Below are positions 8,121-15,918 of a stretch of DNA of 64,000 nt, in pieces (the first letter of the stretch is position 1; every line of letters starts with the position of its first letter). Source of the stretch: Candidatus Aminicenans sakinawicola JGI OTU-1 (GTDB taxonomy: Bacteria > Acidobacteriota > Aminicenantia > Aminicenantales > Aminicenantaceae); the NCBI GenBank assembly GCA_000493965.1, contig AWNV01000007.1:20576-84575 (forward strand), in the 5' to 3' direction. The position numbers and the translations under genes are program-made. The notes under the pieces are model-generated. The model ran no database searches and was not told the DNA's origin. It was given only the letters and a program-made list of their open reading frames with translations.

Positions 8121-8167
8121 TGAGGCAAGTGGAAGCCAGAGACCCTTAAGCCCTGGCTTCTCTTGTT
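8121..8167 (+). repeat. Island intergenic structured repeat, copy 2
   Basis: Short copy: TGAGGCAAGT then a hairpin GGAAGCCA (8131-8138) with TGGCTTC (8154-8160). It shares the GAGGC-A-x-TGGAAG start with copy 3 but lacks the second half with GCGCCTC. Confidence 0.55.
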
Positions 8168-8206
8168 TAAATAGAATCAAACAAGATATAAAAAAGGAGG
8201 ATTTAA

Positions 8207-8875
8207 ATGGCACAATGTATTTGGTGCGGGGGAAAAAGTTTATTTCTTTCTGTTGATAAAAATAAGCTTTGTCGGAATTGCCAAGGAAAAATTTATTTTG
8301 ATTTGCAACAGAGAATAAGAATAATTCAAGACAGCCAGAAGCTAATCGAAAAGTCAAAAAACTTTAATACAAGGATTGGTCGAATTGATACTCTTTTGGA
8401 ACATGTCCAGGCATTGAAAAAGTATGAGGATAAAAATATAACAACATTAGAACTACCGCCATCAGAGGTTGAAAAAGCTTATCTTAGAATTAGAAGTGAG
8501 CTTATTTTTGAGGACATAAATGAAGAGATTGATAAGATAATGAACAAAGCCAAACTTGGATTGACTCCCAGAACAAAAATGAATGAAGCAAATAAAGCTC
8601 TTGTTAAAATCAATGAAAGAAGGAGAGAAATTCAAGAAGAAGACAAAATCACTGTGATAGAGAAAAAAGAGAAAGAAATAAAAACATTTATTCACAAGAC
8701 CCAGTTAAATGAATATATTGAAGAGGCAAAAAAAGCAGAATTTAAGGGTCAGAAATCTAAGGCATTGGACAAATATCAAGAAGCTCTTTATTTTCTTCAG
8801 AATGATGAAATTGATGATTCTCTTCAGAAAGAAAATATTGATGAATTAAAAGCCAAAATATCAGAACTTACTTAA
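8207..8875 (+). CDS. Hypothetical protein with N-terminal zinc ribbon and coiled coil
   Basis: 222 residues. The N-terminus has C4-x2-C7 and C22-x2-C25 (QCIWCGG...KLCRNCQG), a compact zinc ribbon or knuckle. The rest is highly charged, Lys/Glu-rich and almost entirely helical, with likely coiled coil from about 100 to 160 and a TPR-like helical hairpin (AKKAEFKGQKSKALDKYQEALY) near the end. No signal peptide. A strong AAAAAGGAGG ribosome site precedes the ATG. Sits between repeat copies 2 and 3. No function can be assigned. Confidence 0.75.
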   Translation: MAQCIWCGGKSLFLSVDKNKLCRNCQGKIYFDLQQRIRIIQDSQKLIEKSKNFNTRIGRIDTLLEHVQALKKYEDKNITTLELPPSEVEKAYLRIRSELIFEDINEEIDKIMNKAKLGLTPRTKMNEANKALVKINERRREIQEEDKITVIEKKEKEIKTFIHKTQLNEYIEEAKKAEFKGQKSKALDKYQEALYFLQNDEIDDSLQKENIDELKAKISELT

Positions 8876-8889
8876 ATAAGAAGGAAAAT

Positions 8890-8988
8890 TGAGGCGACTG
8901 GAAGTCAAAGACCTCAAGACCTCGGCTTCCCGATTCTGAAAAACAACAGCATAGCTGAAAATTGCGCCTCATTTAGAGAGACGGATTG
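8890..8988 (+). repeat. Island intergenic structured repeat, copy 3 (fullest copy)
   Basis: Outer arms GAGGCG (8891-8896) and CGCCTC (8965-8970) can pair. They enclose a GGAAG...CTTCC hairpin and a CAGCATAGCTG hairpin. The end GCGCCTCATTTAGAGAGA (8964-8981) followed by CGGAT is repeated almost exactly in copy 4. No GTTRRRY/RYYYAAC integron core sites are seen. Confidence 0.65.
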
Positions 8989-9061
8989 TATTAACGGTTT
9001 TTCTCACAGAGACAAAGTGAAAGAGGTAAAATGAAAAGACAAGATTTAGAAGGGAGGAAAA

Positions 9062-9568
9062 ATGAAAAGAGCAATCTCAATATTAGTTGGTTTTTTTCTA
9101 TTGTTCACAATTTACGCAAGTCTTGGGTTTACGCAAGATAAAAGTATAGAAACATTTGTGGTTTATTATTTCGGTGCAACAAGTTGTGGATTTTGTAATG
9201 TACCAGAAAATATTGAAAAAATTAAAAAGATTAAAACAGAGTTCTCCAAAAAATATAAAGATTCTAATATTAAATATGTTATGGTTTGTATGGATAGAAA
9301 TATCGAAGAAGGATTAAGATTTATAAAGAAATATGGGTATTGGGACGAAATTTCAATTGGCAAGTTTTATAATAATGAATTAGCATTAAATTATTTAAAC
9401 AAAACAGAAATTCCTGGTGTCCCTCATGTAATTGTTTATAAAGATCTACTTATAAAAAAAGAGAAAGTGTCTGTCCCCATTATAAAGGAAAGAAAAATAT
9501 TAGTTGACTTAGTTGGTGGCACACAGATAGGGAATTGGATAAATGACATTTATCCTTTAAAGAACTAA
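9062..9568 (+). CDS. Secreted thioredoxin-fold protein
   Basis: 168 residues with an N-terminal signal peptide (about 1-24, hydrophobic ISILVGFFLLFTIYASLGF). The segment VVYYFGATSCGFC carries a CGFC active-site pair (C42/C45) after the first beta-strand, and a cis-Pro-type segment (EIPGVPHVIVYKD) lies near residue 120, both typical of the thioredoxin fold. It probably works as a periplasmic thiol-disulfide protein or a degenerate relative. GGGAGG ribosome site 5 nt before the ATG. Lies between repeat copies 3 and 4 and shares the island's AT-rich composition. Confidence 0.75.
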   Translation: MKRAISILVGFFLLFTIYASLGFTQDKSIETFVVYYFGATSCGFCNVPENIEKIKKIKTEFSKKYKDSNIKYVMVCMDRNIEEGLRFIKKYGYWDEISIGKFYNNELALNYLNKTEIPGVPHVIVYKDLLIKKEKVSVPIIKERKILVDLVGGTQIGNWINDIYPLKN

Positions 9569-9598
9569 TAAAAACCGTTGGAAAATAGAGTTGTTCTA

Positions 9599-9670
9599 AA
9601 GGCCTTCTGGCTTCCCTAAGACTGAAAAAGACAGAAGACTGAATTAGCGCCTCATTTAGAGAGATGGATG
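9599..9670 (+). repeat. Island intergenic structured repeat, copy 4
   Basis: Matches the right half of copy 3: GGCTTCCC, then CTGAAAAA, then AGCGCCTCATTTAGAGAGA (9646-9664) and TGGAT. The left half with GAGGCG-TGGAAG is degenerate. Follows the thioredoxin-fold gene. Confidence 0.6.
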
Positions 9671-9708
9671 AGGGAAAATATCGATAATATAATATTTTTA
9701 GAATAAAA

Positions 9709-9921
9709 ATGTCTAGAAGTAGTCATAGTAATAAGAAATTACCAAAGCCAGAATATTTTTCTTGGTTGATTGAGTATAAAATAGAAAATTTAAAAGAAAT
9801 GGTGTCGCCATTAGAATTGGATTTGAATGGAGTAAGAAACAGCATAAAAACCGAGATAGAAAAGGCTAGTCCTGAACAGTATGATTCAGAACATGACTAT
9901 CTTGAGGCTATTTTTCCGTAA
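9709..9921 (+). CDS. Small hypothetical protein
   Basis: 70 residues, charged, no signal peptide, Ser/Lys-rich N-terminus followed by predicted helices (WLIEYKIENLKEMV, GVRNSIKTEIEKA). It starts soon after repeat copy 4 and ends 4 nt before the rlmB start, so it is probably the last gene of the island. The reading frame is short and unsupported by homology that I recognise, so it may be partial. Confidence 0.45.
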   Translation: MSRSSHSNKKLPKPEYFSWLIEYKIENLKEMVSPLELDLNGVRNSIKTEIEKASPEQYDSEHDYLEAIFP

Positions 9922-9925
9922 GACA

Positions 9926-10663
9926 ATGTCTAGAGAAATAATCAGTCGTCTCAACCCCATATTGGAGGCTTTGAAATCTTCTCCATGCCGTGTGAATAAA
10001 ATATTCGTTCAAAACGGGACGGGAAAAGGTAAGATTCAAGAAATCATTAATTTCGCCAGAGATAGGAAAATTCCTCTTTTTTTTGTACCGAGAAAAAAGC
10101 TCGAGGTGCTGGATAAAAATCATCAGGGGGCAGTTGCTTTATTATCTCCAAAAGAGTTTTCCTCCTTGGGATCCATCTTAGAAGGTTCGAGGCTTCCTTT
10201 TCTTGTTTTACTGGATGGAGTCGAAGACCCTCAGAATTTAGGTGCAATTATCCGGACTGCTGAAGGAGCAGGAGTGGACGGAATCATACTGCCCGAAAGG
10301 AGGTCTGCAGGGTTAACACATGTTGTTTCTTCTGTTTCAGCAGGAGCGCTTGAACATATCAAAGTTGCAAAGGTCACTAATTTAGCGCGTGCTATAGATG
10401 ATTTGAAAAAAAAGGGGATTTGGATAGTTGGGGCAGAAAGTGGAAGCAGGCAGTACTGGTATGAATTTGATTATACAGTTCCTCTCGGGCTGGTTTTGGG
10501 CTCGGAAGGCAGAGGTCTTCGGCCCATTATCAGAAGAAGTTGTGACAAAATTCTCTCAATACCGCTTCTTGGGAAATTGACTTCTCTTAATGTTGCTGCT
10601 GCGGCGTCTGTTTTCCTTTATGAAGCTGCACGCCAGAGGATGGGACTATCCCAGGATTCATAG
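9926..10663 (+). CDS. rlmB: RlmB/TrmH-type RNA 2'-O-methyltransferase
   Basis: SPOUT-fold enzyme that methylates ribose 2'-OH, in RlmB at G2251 of 23S rRNA. The 245-residue protein has the N-terminal RNA-binding substrate domain (1-85) and the three SpoU motifs: DPQNLGAIIRTAEG (101-114), LGSEGRGL (191-198) and SLNVAAAAS (220-228). The start is set at ATG 9926 (MSREIISRLN) because this matches the family N-terminus and falls just after the stop of the small upstream gene. An upstream in-frame ATG at 9881 would overlap that gene. Specificity for G2251 is inferred from overall family resemblance; another SpoU target is possible. Confidence 0.88.
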   Translation: MSREIISRLNPILEALKSSPCRVNKIFVQNGTGKGKIQEIINFARDRKIPLFFVPRKKLEVLDKNHQGAVALLSPKEFSSLGSILEGSRLPFLVLLDGVEDPQNLGAIIRTAEGAGVDGIILPERRSAGLTHVVSSVSAGALEHIKVAKVTNLARAIDDLKKKGIWIVGAESGSRQYWYEFDYTVPLGLVLGSEGRGLRPIIRRSCDKILSIPLLGKLTSLNVAAAASVFLYEAARQRMGLSQDS

Positions 10664-10681
10664 CACCTTACTCGTGAAGAT

Positions 10682-11695
10682 TTGCTTTATATCTTGCAAT
10701 TGCAAAAGTATTATGATACGAGTATCGGGATTTTTATTGAGGAGGTGAGCGCCATTCCTTTCATATGGAAACCTTTAAACAAAAGGCTGGAGACAGGCAT
10801 AGGTAATGACAGCCGTATATTTGTCATTTGCAATCCCCATTCGAACCGGGACCGGCACCGGAGGTTGATTCCACGCGAGATTAAAATCCTTAAGAAAGAA
10901 GGGCTCGACTTCATATATGCGATTACAGATAACCCGATGGATGAATATATCATCGCTAAGGATGCGGTCGAAGATGGATTTAAAACAATTGTTGCTTCTG
11001 GCGGTGACAGCACCATAAGTAATATTGCTGATGCAATATTGACAACTAATCCGAAGATTAACTTTGGGATAATCCCTAACGGAACAGGCAATGATTATGC
11101 TACAGGGAACAGCATCCCTCGGTCTTTGCATGAAGCAGTAAAAACCATTAAACAGGGCAGGGTTGAGAAACGGGATGTTATAAAAATCGGAAATCGCTAT
11201 GCTGTGAGCCTCGTGGGATTCGGCTTTGATATTACAATGAGCGAGGTGCACCTTAAAAATAAAATACTAAAGGGGTCGGCGCTTTATTTTTATGCCATTA
11301 TTGTTGCGATTTTTCGGCATAAAGGGTTTGAGATAACAGTAGAAATGGATGAAGGAAAGGAATTTAAAGGGAAAGCAATGATGCTTAATCTTGGTAATAA
11401 TAAAATCTCGGGCGGAGGTTATATGACTTGTCCGGAGGCTGATATGAATGATGGTAAAATGGATGTAATGTTTATTGAGGATTGTCCGCCCATGACCCGC
11501 CTGAAGCTGTTACAAATGGTTAAAAGCGCCACTCACCTTCGCCACCCGCTTGTCCATTATCAACAAACACGGAAAGTAGTTGTTAAAAGTGAGCTCCCGA
11601 TAGCCTTTCATACAGAAGGGGAAATGTTTTATACAGAGCAAAACAGCATCGGTGCAGAAGTAATTCCAGATAAACTCAACCTTATAGTTAGATAA
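10682..11695 (+). CDS. Diacylglycerol/sphingosine kinase family protein (YegS/DgkB-like)
   Basis: Lipid kinase fold. The glycine-rich GGDST (about residue 100) within SGGDSTISN and the NGTGND motif (about 137-142) are the nucleotide-binding signatures of the DAGK catalytic family. The C-terminal beta-sandwich domain is present, ending in the usual TEGE segment. It likely phosphorylates a membrane lipid. The start is uncertain: no in-frame ATG lies near the conserved N-terminus. The TTG at 10682 is used here; a GTG at 10745 lies directly after GAGGAG, with too little spacing for a normal site. Convergent with the acyltransferase gene. Confidence 0.85.
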   Translation: MLYILQLQKYYDTSIGIFIEEVSAIPFIWKPLNKRLETGIGNDSRIFVICNPHSNRDRHRRLIPREIKILKKEGLDFIYAITDNPMDEYIIAKDAVEDGFKTIVASGGDSTISNIADAILTTNPKINFGIIPNGTGNDYATGNSIPRSLHEAVKTIKQGRVEKRDVIKIGNRYAVSLVGFGFDITMSEVHLKNKILKGSALYFYAIIVAIFRHKGFEITVEMDEGKEFKGKAMMLNLGNNKISGGGYMTCPEADMNDGKMDVMFIEDCPPMTRLKLLQMVKSATHLRHPLVHYQQTRKVVVKSELPIAFHTEGEMFYTEQNSIGAEVIPDKLNLIVR

Positions 11696-11712
11696 TAGAA
11701 AATGACTGGAGC

Positions 11713-12474
11713 TTAAGCTTGGCTCTTACCCTCCAGTTGAGCAATGCGAGTTTTGTGAATTCTGTTGTATTCCTTCCGGACCCGGCATTCTATTTTTTCG
11801 CGCAGCTCGTTCCAGTCATCTCTTTTAAATTCTTTTGTAGCTAACGGGGGAAGAATGGTGATTTTTACTCGTCCGGAATGGTACCAAAAATTGTCCTTTC
11901 TTTTTATTTCTGCAGTACCGTCAATGACTATTGGCAGGATGGGTTTTTGTGCGTTGGTTGCAATATGCAGAAAACCCTTTTTAAAACGCCCGATTTCGGG
12001 TTTTGCATAACGAGTCCCTTCAGGAAAAATCAGGATGCTGGCTTTTTCTTGTTTGAGGACATCGATGCTTTTATCCAGTGATTTGTATGCTTCCTCTGCG
12101 TTGGAACGGTTTATCGGTAGATATCCTGCCATTGACATGCACCACCCGAAGAACGGAAATGAGAATAAGAAACTGGATGCAAGAAATTTAAAATGGGTAG
12201 GAAGTATCCGTGCGAGAATAATTATGTCGACAGAACTTTTGTGATTGGATATTATTAGATATGACTTTTTGCGGTTAAGATGTTCCTTTCCTTCAATGGA
12301 GATTCTTATCCCGAGAATAAGAGATAACATTGTAAAGTACCATTTAATCATATAATGGGCCGTTTTTCCCGACCGGTCTATGATATGGATTATTGCCATT
12401 ACAGGAGTTCCTATAATCATTATAGCCACACCTATAAAGAGGAAGCCGAATGTTGAAATGCCGGATATAATCAT
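11713..12474 (-). CDS. plsC: 1-acyl-sn-glycerol-3-phosphate acyltransferase
   Basis: Membrane enzyme adding the second acyl chain to lysophosphatidic acid to give phosphatidate. The 253-residue product has two N-terminal membrane segments (about 5-30 and 45-60), the catalytic NHKSSVD (77-83, the N-H-x4-D motif) and the substrate-binding FPEGTR (150-155). Length and motif spacing are typical of PlsC. The end is convergent with the lipid kinase gene 17 nt away. Neighbouring lipid genes suggest membrane lipid metabolism. Other LPLAT-family substrates cannot be excluded. Confidence 0.88.
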   Translation of the reverse strand: MIISGISTFGFLFIGVAIMIIGTPVMAIIHIIDRSGKTAHYMIKWYFTMLSLILGIRISIEGKEHLNRKKSYLIISNHKSSVDIIILARILPTHFKFLASSFLFSFPFFGWCMSMAGYLPINRSNAEEAYKSLDKSIDVLKQEKASILIFPEGTRYAKPEIGRFKKGFLHIATNAQKPILPIVIDGTAEIKRKDNFWYHSGRVKITILPPLATKEFKRDDWNELREKIECRVRKEYNRIHKTRIAQLEGKSQA

Positions 12475-12631
12475 AGCAGTATTTTAGCCGAACAGGATGT
12501 ATCCTGCAAATTTGATATGGATTTTGCAAATGATTTCAGTTATTCTTTATGTATCTGTTGCATGATTTACAGGCCATAATTTGAAGGAGCAGTAGTCATA
12601 GAAAGCATCTGGTGGCAAAATTTGAGGAACG

Positions 12632-13381
12632 ATGAGTAAAATGAGGCCAAAAAAACCTAGAGAAGAGGGATGGAAATTTTATTCAGCTTCTGTGTATAAC
12701 AGTCTGGAAAGAAGGATGTGCAAGAAGATATTGCTCTTGATTATTGTTATTGTTTTATTTTCTCTGTTCTTCTTTGTTTATTCTGCACCCTTTAAAGAAA
12801 AAATTGAGAGCGGGACGATTTCCATTTTTTTTATGGATGAAAAAGTCGGCTACGAGGAATATACATGGCAGTCAGATGAGTTAGGTTATATTCTCACTGT
12901 AAAAGGCCGGATGACAAAACCGGTTGCCATGGAGATTGAACACCTTACAATTCGTCTGGATGAAAGTTTTATCCCTGCCAAATTTGTTTTAAAGGGCTCA
13001 GTAAATGGGGTAATACAGGAAGTGTCGAGCTCCATTATAGAGGGGTATGTAGAGAACAGGATTCTTGTTGCAGGCCAGGAACAAAAGAGTTCTGTAAATG
13101 TCAAGCGCAATGCTTTTCTTTTGCCAAACCCGATTTTTTCTCCATATATGGTCCTGACTAAAAAATTCCGATGCACCCTTAAAGAAAAAGTTGATCTGTC
13201 TGCCTATATTATTCCACAGCTTGAGACTCCGTTTACTCTTGAGCCTAAAGAAGATGATTTCTGTTTCCTTATCATGCAAATAAACGGCACACAAATTAAC
13301 ATTGAAACAGATGGTAACGGGAATCTGAAAAGCCTTCATATCCCATTCCAAAACTTGAGAGTGATTCAAGACAATCTTTAG
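12632..13381 (+). CDS. Membrane-anchored hypothetical protein
   Basis: 249 residues with one N-terminal membrane segment (ILLLIIVIVLFSLFFFVYS, about 32-51) after a basic stretch, then a mainly beta extracytoplasmic domain. The opening GTISIFFMDEKVGYEEYTW resembles bacterial proteins in which a beta-sandwich follows a signal anchor, but no family is named. An internal ATG at 12716 (MCKKILLL) would give a more usual signal-anchor start; the longer start is kept because no ribosome site clearly favours either. Function unknown. Confidence 0.65.
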   Translation: MSKMRPKKPREEGWKFYSASVYNSLERRMCKKILLLIIVIVLFSLFFFVYSAPFKEKIESGTISIFFMDEKVGYEEYTWQSDELGYILTVKGRMTKPVAMEIEHLTIRLDESFIPAKFVLKGSVNGVIQEVSSSIIEGYVENRILVAGQEQKSSVNVKRNAFLLPNPIFSPYMVLTKKFRCTLKEKVDLSAYIIPQLETPFTLEPKEDDFCFLIMQINGTQINIETDGNGNLKSLHIPFQNLRVIQDNL

Positions 13382-13399
13382 AAATACAATCAAAAACTC

Positions 13400-13467
13400 T
13401 TGACATTGGAGGGAGAACAATATACAATCATGCGTACACTGTCATTTGTAATATGAAAGTATGCGTA
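13400..13467 (+). promoter_or_regulatory. Possible promoter and direct repeats upstream of MerR-like gene
   Basis: TTGACA (13400-13405) is followed 15 nt later by TATACA. Two copies of ATGCGTA lie at 13430-13436 and 13461-13467, 31 bp apart, close to three helical turns. They could be binding sites for the double-MerR regulator encoded just downstream. The spacer is short for a standard promoter. Confidence 0.3.
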
Positions 13468-13477
13468 GAGAGATAAG

Positions 13478-14194
13478 ATGAAAAAAGTCGTATATTCAAA
13501 GGATGAGCTTATAGTTAAGGCAAAGATAACAGAAAAAACTCTTAGTGAGTGGGAAAAGATAAAACTGTTAAAGCCGGATGGTATGACAAATGGTAAAATT
13601 CCTTTCTACAAGGAACATACATTTGAAAAGGTTCTTCATATCAAGAAGCTGCTGGATATAGGGTATGAATTGGGTGATATAAATAAGATCATAAGAAAAG
13701 TCGGGATGCCCCAGATAGAAAAAACAAGCAGAACTCAGGCAAAGTCGAATGAGTTCCTGACCGTTGGAGGCCTTGCGGAACGTGTTGGTGTTAGCCCTCG
13801 TGCGATTAAACACTGGGAAACTAAAGGCATCATAGAACCTGACATGAGAAGCGAGGGAGGTTTTAGACTGTATTCGGAAATATACATCTATTTGTGTAAT
13901 CTCATTAAAGACCTCCAGCTTTTCGGATATTCACTTGAAGAGATAAAAACTATTTCGGATTTATTCAGAGATTTTCTGGAAATCAGGACTAACCTGTCAA
14001 TATACTCCAAGAAGGAAAACGAAGTAAAATTTAATGAAATGCTTCAGGGGATTCAGGCTCTTTTTAGTAAAATAAGGCTCTTGAAAGAAGGAATGGAACG
14101 ATGGGAGGATTTATTAAAAAAGAAGAAAAAAGAAGTAATGAGTCTCAAAAATCAGAATAAGAAGCGCAGTGATTTGATAAGGAGAAAAAAATGA
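13478..14194 (+). CDS. Transcription regulator with two MerR-type DNA-binding domains
   Basis: 238 residues. Two consecutive MerR-like winged-helix regions are visible: residues 1-75 (SKDELIVKAKITEKTLSEWEKIKLL... IPFYKEHTFEKVLHIKKLLDIGY) and 90-165 (LTVGGLAERVGVSPRAIKHWETKGII... FRLYSEIYIYLCNLIKDLQLFGYSLEEI). The second is the canonical one. A basic coiled-coil tail follows (about 185-238), with no Cys-rich metal-binding loop. MerR proteins usually dimerise through such a helix; having two DNA-binding domains in one chain is less common. It overlaps the next gene by 4 nt, so it probably controls or is co-regulated with that radical SAM enzyme. Confidence 0.85.
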   Translation: MKKVVYSKDELIVKAKITEKTLSEWEKIKLLKPDGMTNGKIPFYKEHTFEKVLHIKKLLDIGYELGDINKIIRKVGMPQIEKTSRTQAKSNEFLTVGGLAERVGVSPRAIKHWETKGIIEPDMRSEGGFRLYSEIYIYLCNLIKDLQLFGYSLEEIKTISDLFRDFLEIRTNLSIYSKKENEVKFNEMLQGIQALFSKIRLLKEGMERWEDLLKKKKKEVMSLKNQNKKRSDLIRRKK

Positions 14195-15627
14195 GTAAGA
14201 TGATTTTTATTGAACCAAAAGCTCCCAATTTACATATATTTTCACAGTTTCCGCTGCCCAGATTAGGAAGCTATATTTTGGGAACTTTAATGAAACAGCG
14301 AGGATGGGATGTTGAAGTGATCTATGAGGAAGTAAGAAAGATAGATTTTGATGACGTTAAATCTGCGGATATTGTAGGCATCTCGACGATTACTTCAACT
14401 GCACCGAGGGCATACATGATAGCAGATAAAATCAGGCAGATGGGGATTCCGGTTATCATGGGAGGCCCGCATGTCACATTTTTGACCGAGGAGGCACTTG
14501 AGCATGCTGACTATGTTGTGCGTGGAGAGGGAGAAAAGCCTCTCATGGCGTTTATTGATGCATGGGAAAAAGGGACTGATGATTATTCTTCTGTCCCGAG
14601 TTTGTCCTACAAGATAAATGGGGGAGTTGCACATAATCCTCTCGAACCATTTCTGGATGATTTAGATCAAATTCCATTCCCTGATTTTTCGAAGTTTAAA
14701 GAAGCAGATAAACATGTTGCCGGCCACAGGACTATTCCAATCCAGACTTCCAGGGGCTGTCCGTATAACTGTTCTTTCTGTTCTGTGACTGGGATGTTCG
14801 GGAGGAAATACAGGTTTCGTTCGGTACAAAGTGTTATCGAAGAACTACGCCAGTACAATGATAAGAAAAATATTATATTTTTTTACGATGATAATTTTGC
14901 GGCTAACCCCAAGCACACAAAAGAATTGTTGAAGGCTATGATACAAGAAAAATTTGAATTCAAGTGGTCGACTCAAGTGAGAGTAGATGCAGCCAGAGAT
15001 GAAGAAGTAATCAGGCTCATGAAAAAGGCAGGCTGCCATACCCTGTATATTGGATTTGAATCGGTAAACCCTCGAAGTTTAAAAGAGATGAAGAAAAAAC
15101 AGACAGTCAAGGAAATAACTCAGGCGATAAAGGTAATCAGGCGCCATCGGATCCATATTCATGGAATGTTTGTATACGGTTTTGACGAAGATGATTGGAA
15201 AACAATTAAAAAGACAGTGAGATTTTCCATAAGAATGAAATTAACATCCACACAATTCCTTATTTTAACACCTTTGCCAGGGTCTGAATTTTATAACAGG
15301 ATGAAAGCTGAAAACAGAATTTTATTTAATGATTGGGCATTATATGATGCCCATCATGTTGTTTTTTGGCCTTCACGCCTTTCCCTTTTTCGTTTGCAGT
15401 GGGCTCAAATTTTCAGCCACAAAAAATTTTATTCCTGGAGAGAGACGGTAAAAAAGTTTTTTAAGTTAAGATGGTTTGACCTGGCCATTGCTCACTATGC
15501 ACGAAAATTAAACCGGATGTGGAAGAGAAAAAATAAAACATTTCTCAAAGTTGTAGATTTGTTGACAAACAAGAAAAATGCGAGGATTGAAATCGATTAT
15601 AGACAAGATATTGCCCTGGACAAGTAA
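14191..15627 (+). CDS. B12-binding radical SAM enzyme
   Basis: 478 residues. Residues 1-130 form a cobalamin-binding Rossmann-type domain (VGISTITST... VIMGGPHVTFLTEEAL... YVVRGEGE). The radical SAM core begins with RGCPYNCSFCSVTG, whose C190-x3-C194-x2-C197 binds the [4Fe-4S] cluster. The rest of the TIM-barrel follows (IIFFYDDNFAANP, KWSTQVRVD, YIGFESVNP). The C-terminal ~100 residues are basic and aromatic. This architecture is found in BchE/HpnJ-like and other B12-dependent enzymes acting on lipids, cofactors or natural products; the substrate is not deducible. Translationally coupled to the double-MerR regulator. Confidence 0.9.
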   Translation: MSKMIFIEPKAPNLHIFSQFPLPRLGSYILGTLMKQRGWDVEVIYEEVRKIDFDDVKSADIVGISTITSTAPRAYMIADKIRQMGIPVIMGGPHVTFLTEEALEHADYVVRGEGEKPLMAFIDAWEKGTDDYSSVPSLSYKINGGVAHNPLEPFLDDLDQIPFPDFSKFKEADKHVAGHRTIPIQTSRGCPYNCSFCSVTGMFGRKYRFRSVQSVIEELRQYNDKKNIIFFYDDNFAANPKHTKELLKAMIQEKFEFKWSTQVRVDAARDEEVIRLMKKAGCHTLYIGFESVNPRSLKEMKKKQTVKEITQAIKVIRRHRIHIHGMFVYGFDEDDWKTIKKTVRFSIRMKLTSTQFLILTPLPGSEFYNRMKAENRILFNDWALYDAHHVVFWPSRLSLFRLQWAQIFSHKKFYSWRETVKKFFKLRWFDLAIAHYARKLNRMWKRKNKTFLKVVDLLTNKKNARIEIDYRQDIALDK

Positions 15628-15853
15628 ATTGTCAAGGCAGCCGTAGAAAGAGGTTTCCAAATCGGGACAAAGTTTTAGATCAAATCAAAACACTATATTT
15701 AACTTCAGGTTATAAATAAGTACAAATCGGTTGACTTTTATAACTTACAGTGGATTTTTTCTATTGCAAAAGATATGTCCAGGCACGAAAAATCTAACCG
15801 GAATGCATCTTAACTGCAGTATCTTAATGCTAAAAAAGGATGGAATACTTATC

Positions 15854-15881
15854 TTGACATTGATTCAGGCAAATCTATAGA
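15854..15881 (+). promoter_or_regulatory. Sigma-70-like promoter of accA-hisS-aspS
   Basis: TTGACA at 15854-15859, 16-nt spacer, TATAGA at 15876-15881. It lies 37 nt before the chosen accA ATG and is the only strong promoter-like sequence in the 276-nt gap before this operon. Confidence 0.6.
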
Positions 15882-15918
15882 ATAGACGAGTAAAATCGAT
15901 AATTTGTTAAGAAAAACA

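Noticed and set aside
7257..9670. Integron attC array
   Set aside because: The repeats separate small genes, but no GTTRRRY/RYYYAAC core sites and no integrase are visible; recorded as an unexplained repeat family instead.
9881..9925. Longer start for rlmB at ATG 9881
   Set aside because: It would overlap the upstream small gene by 41 nt and adds residues not matching the family N-terminus; ATG 9926 fits better.
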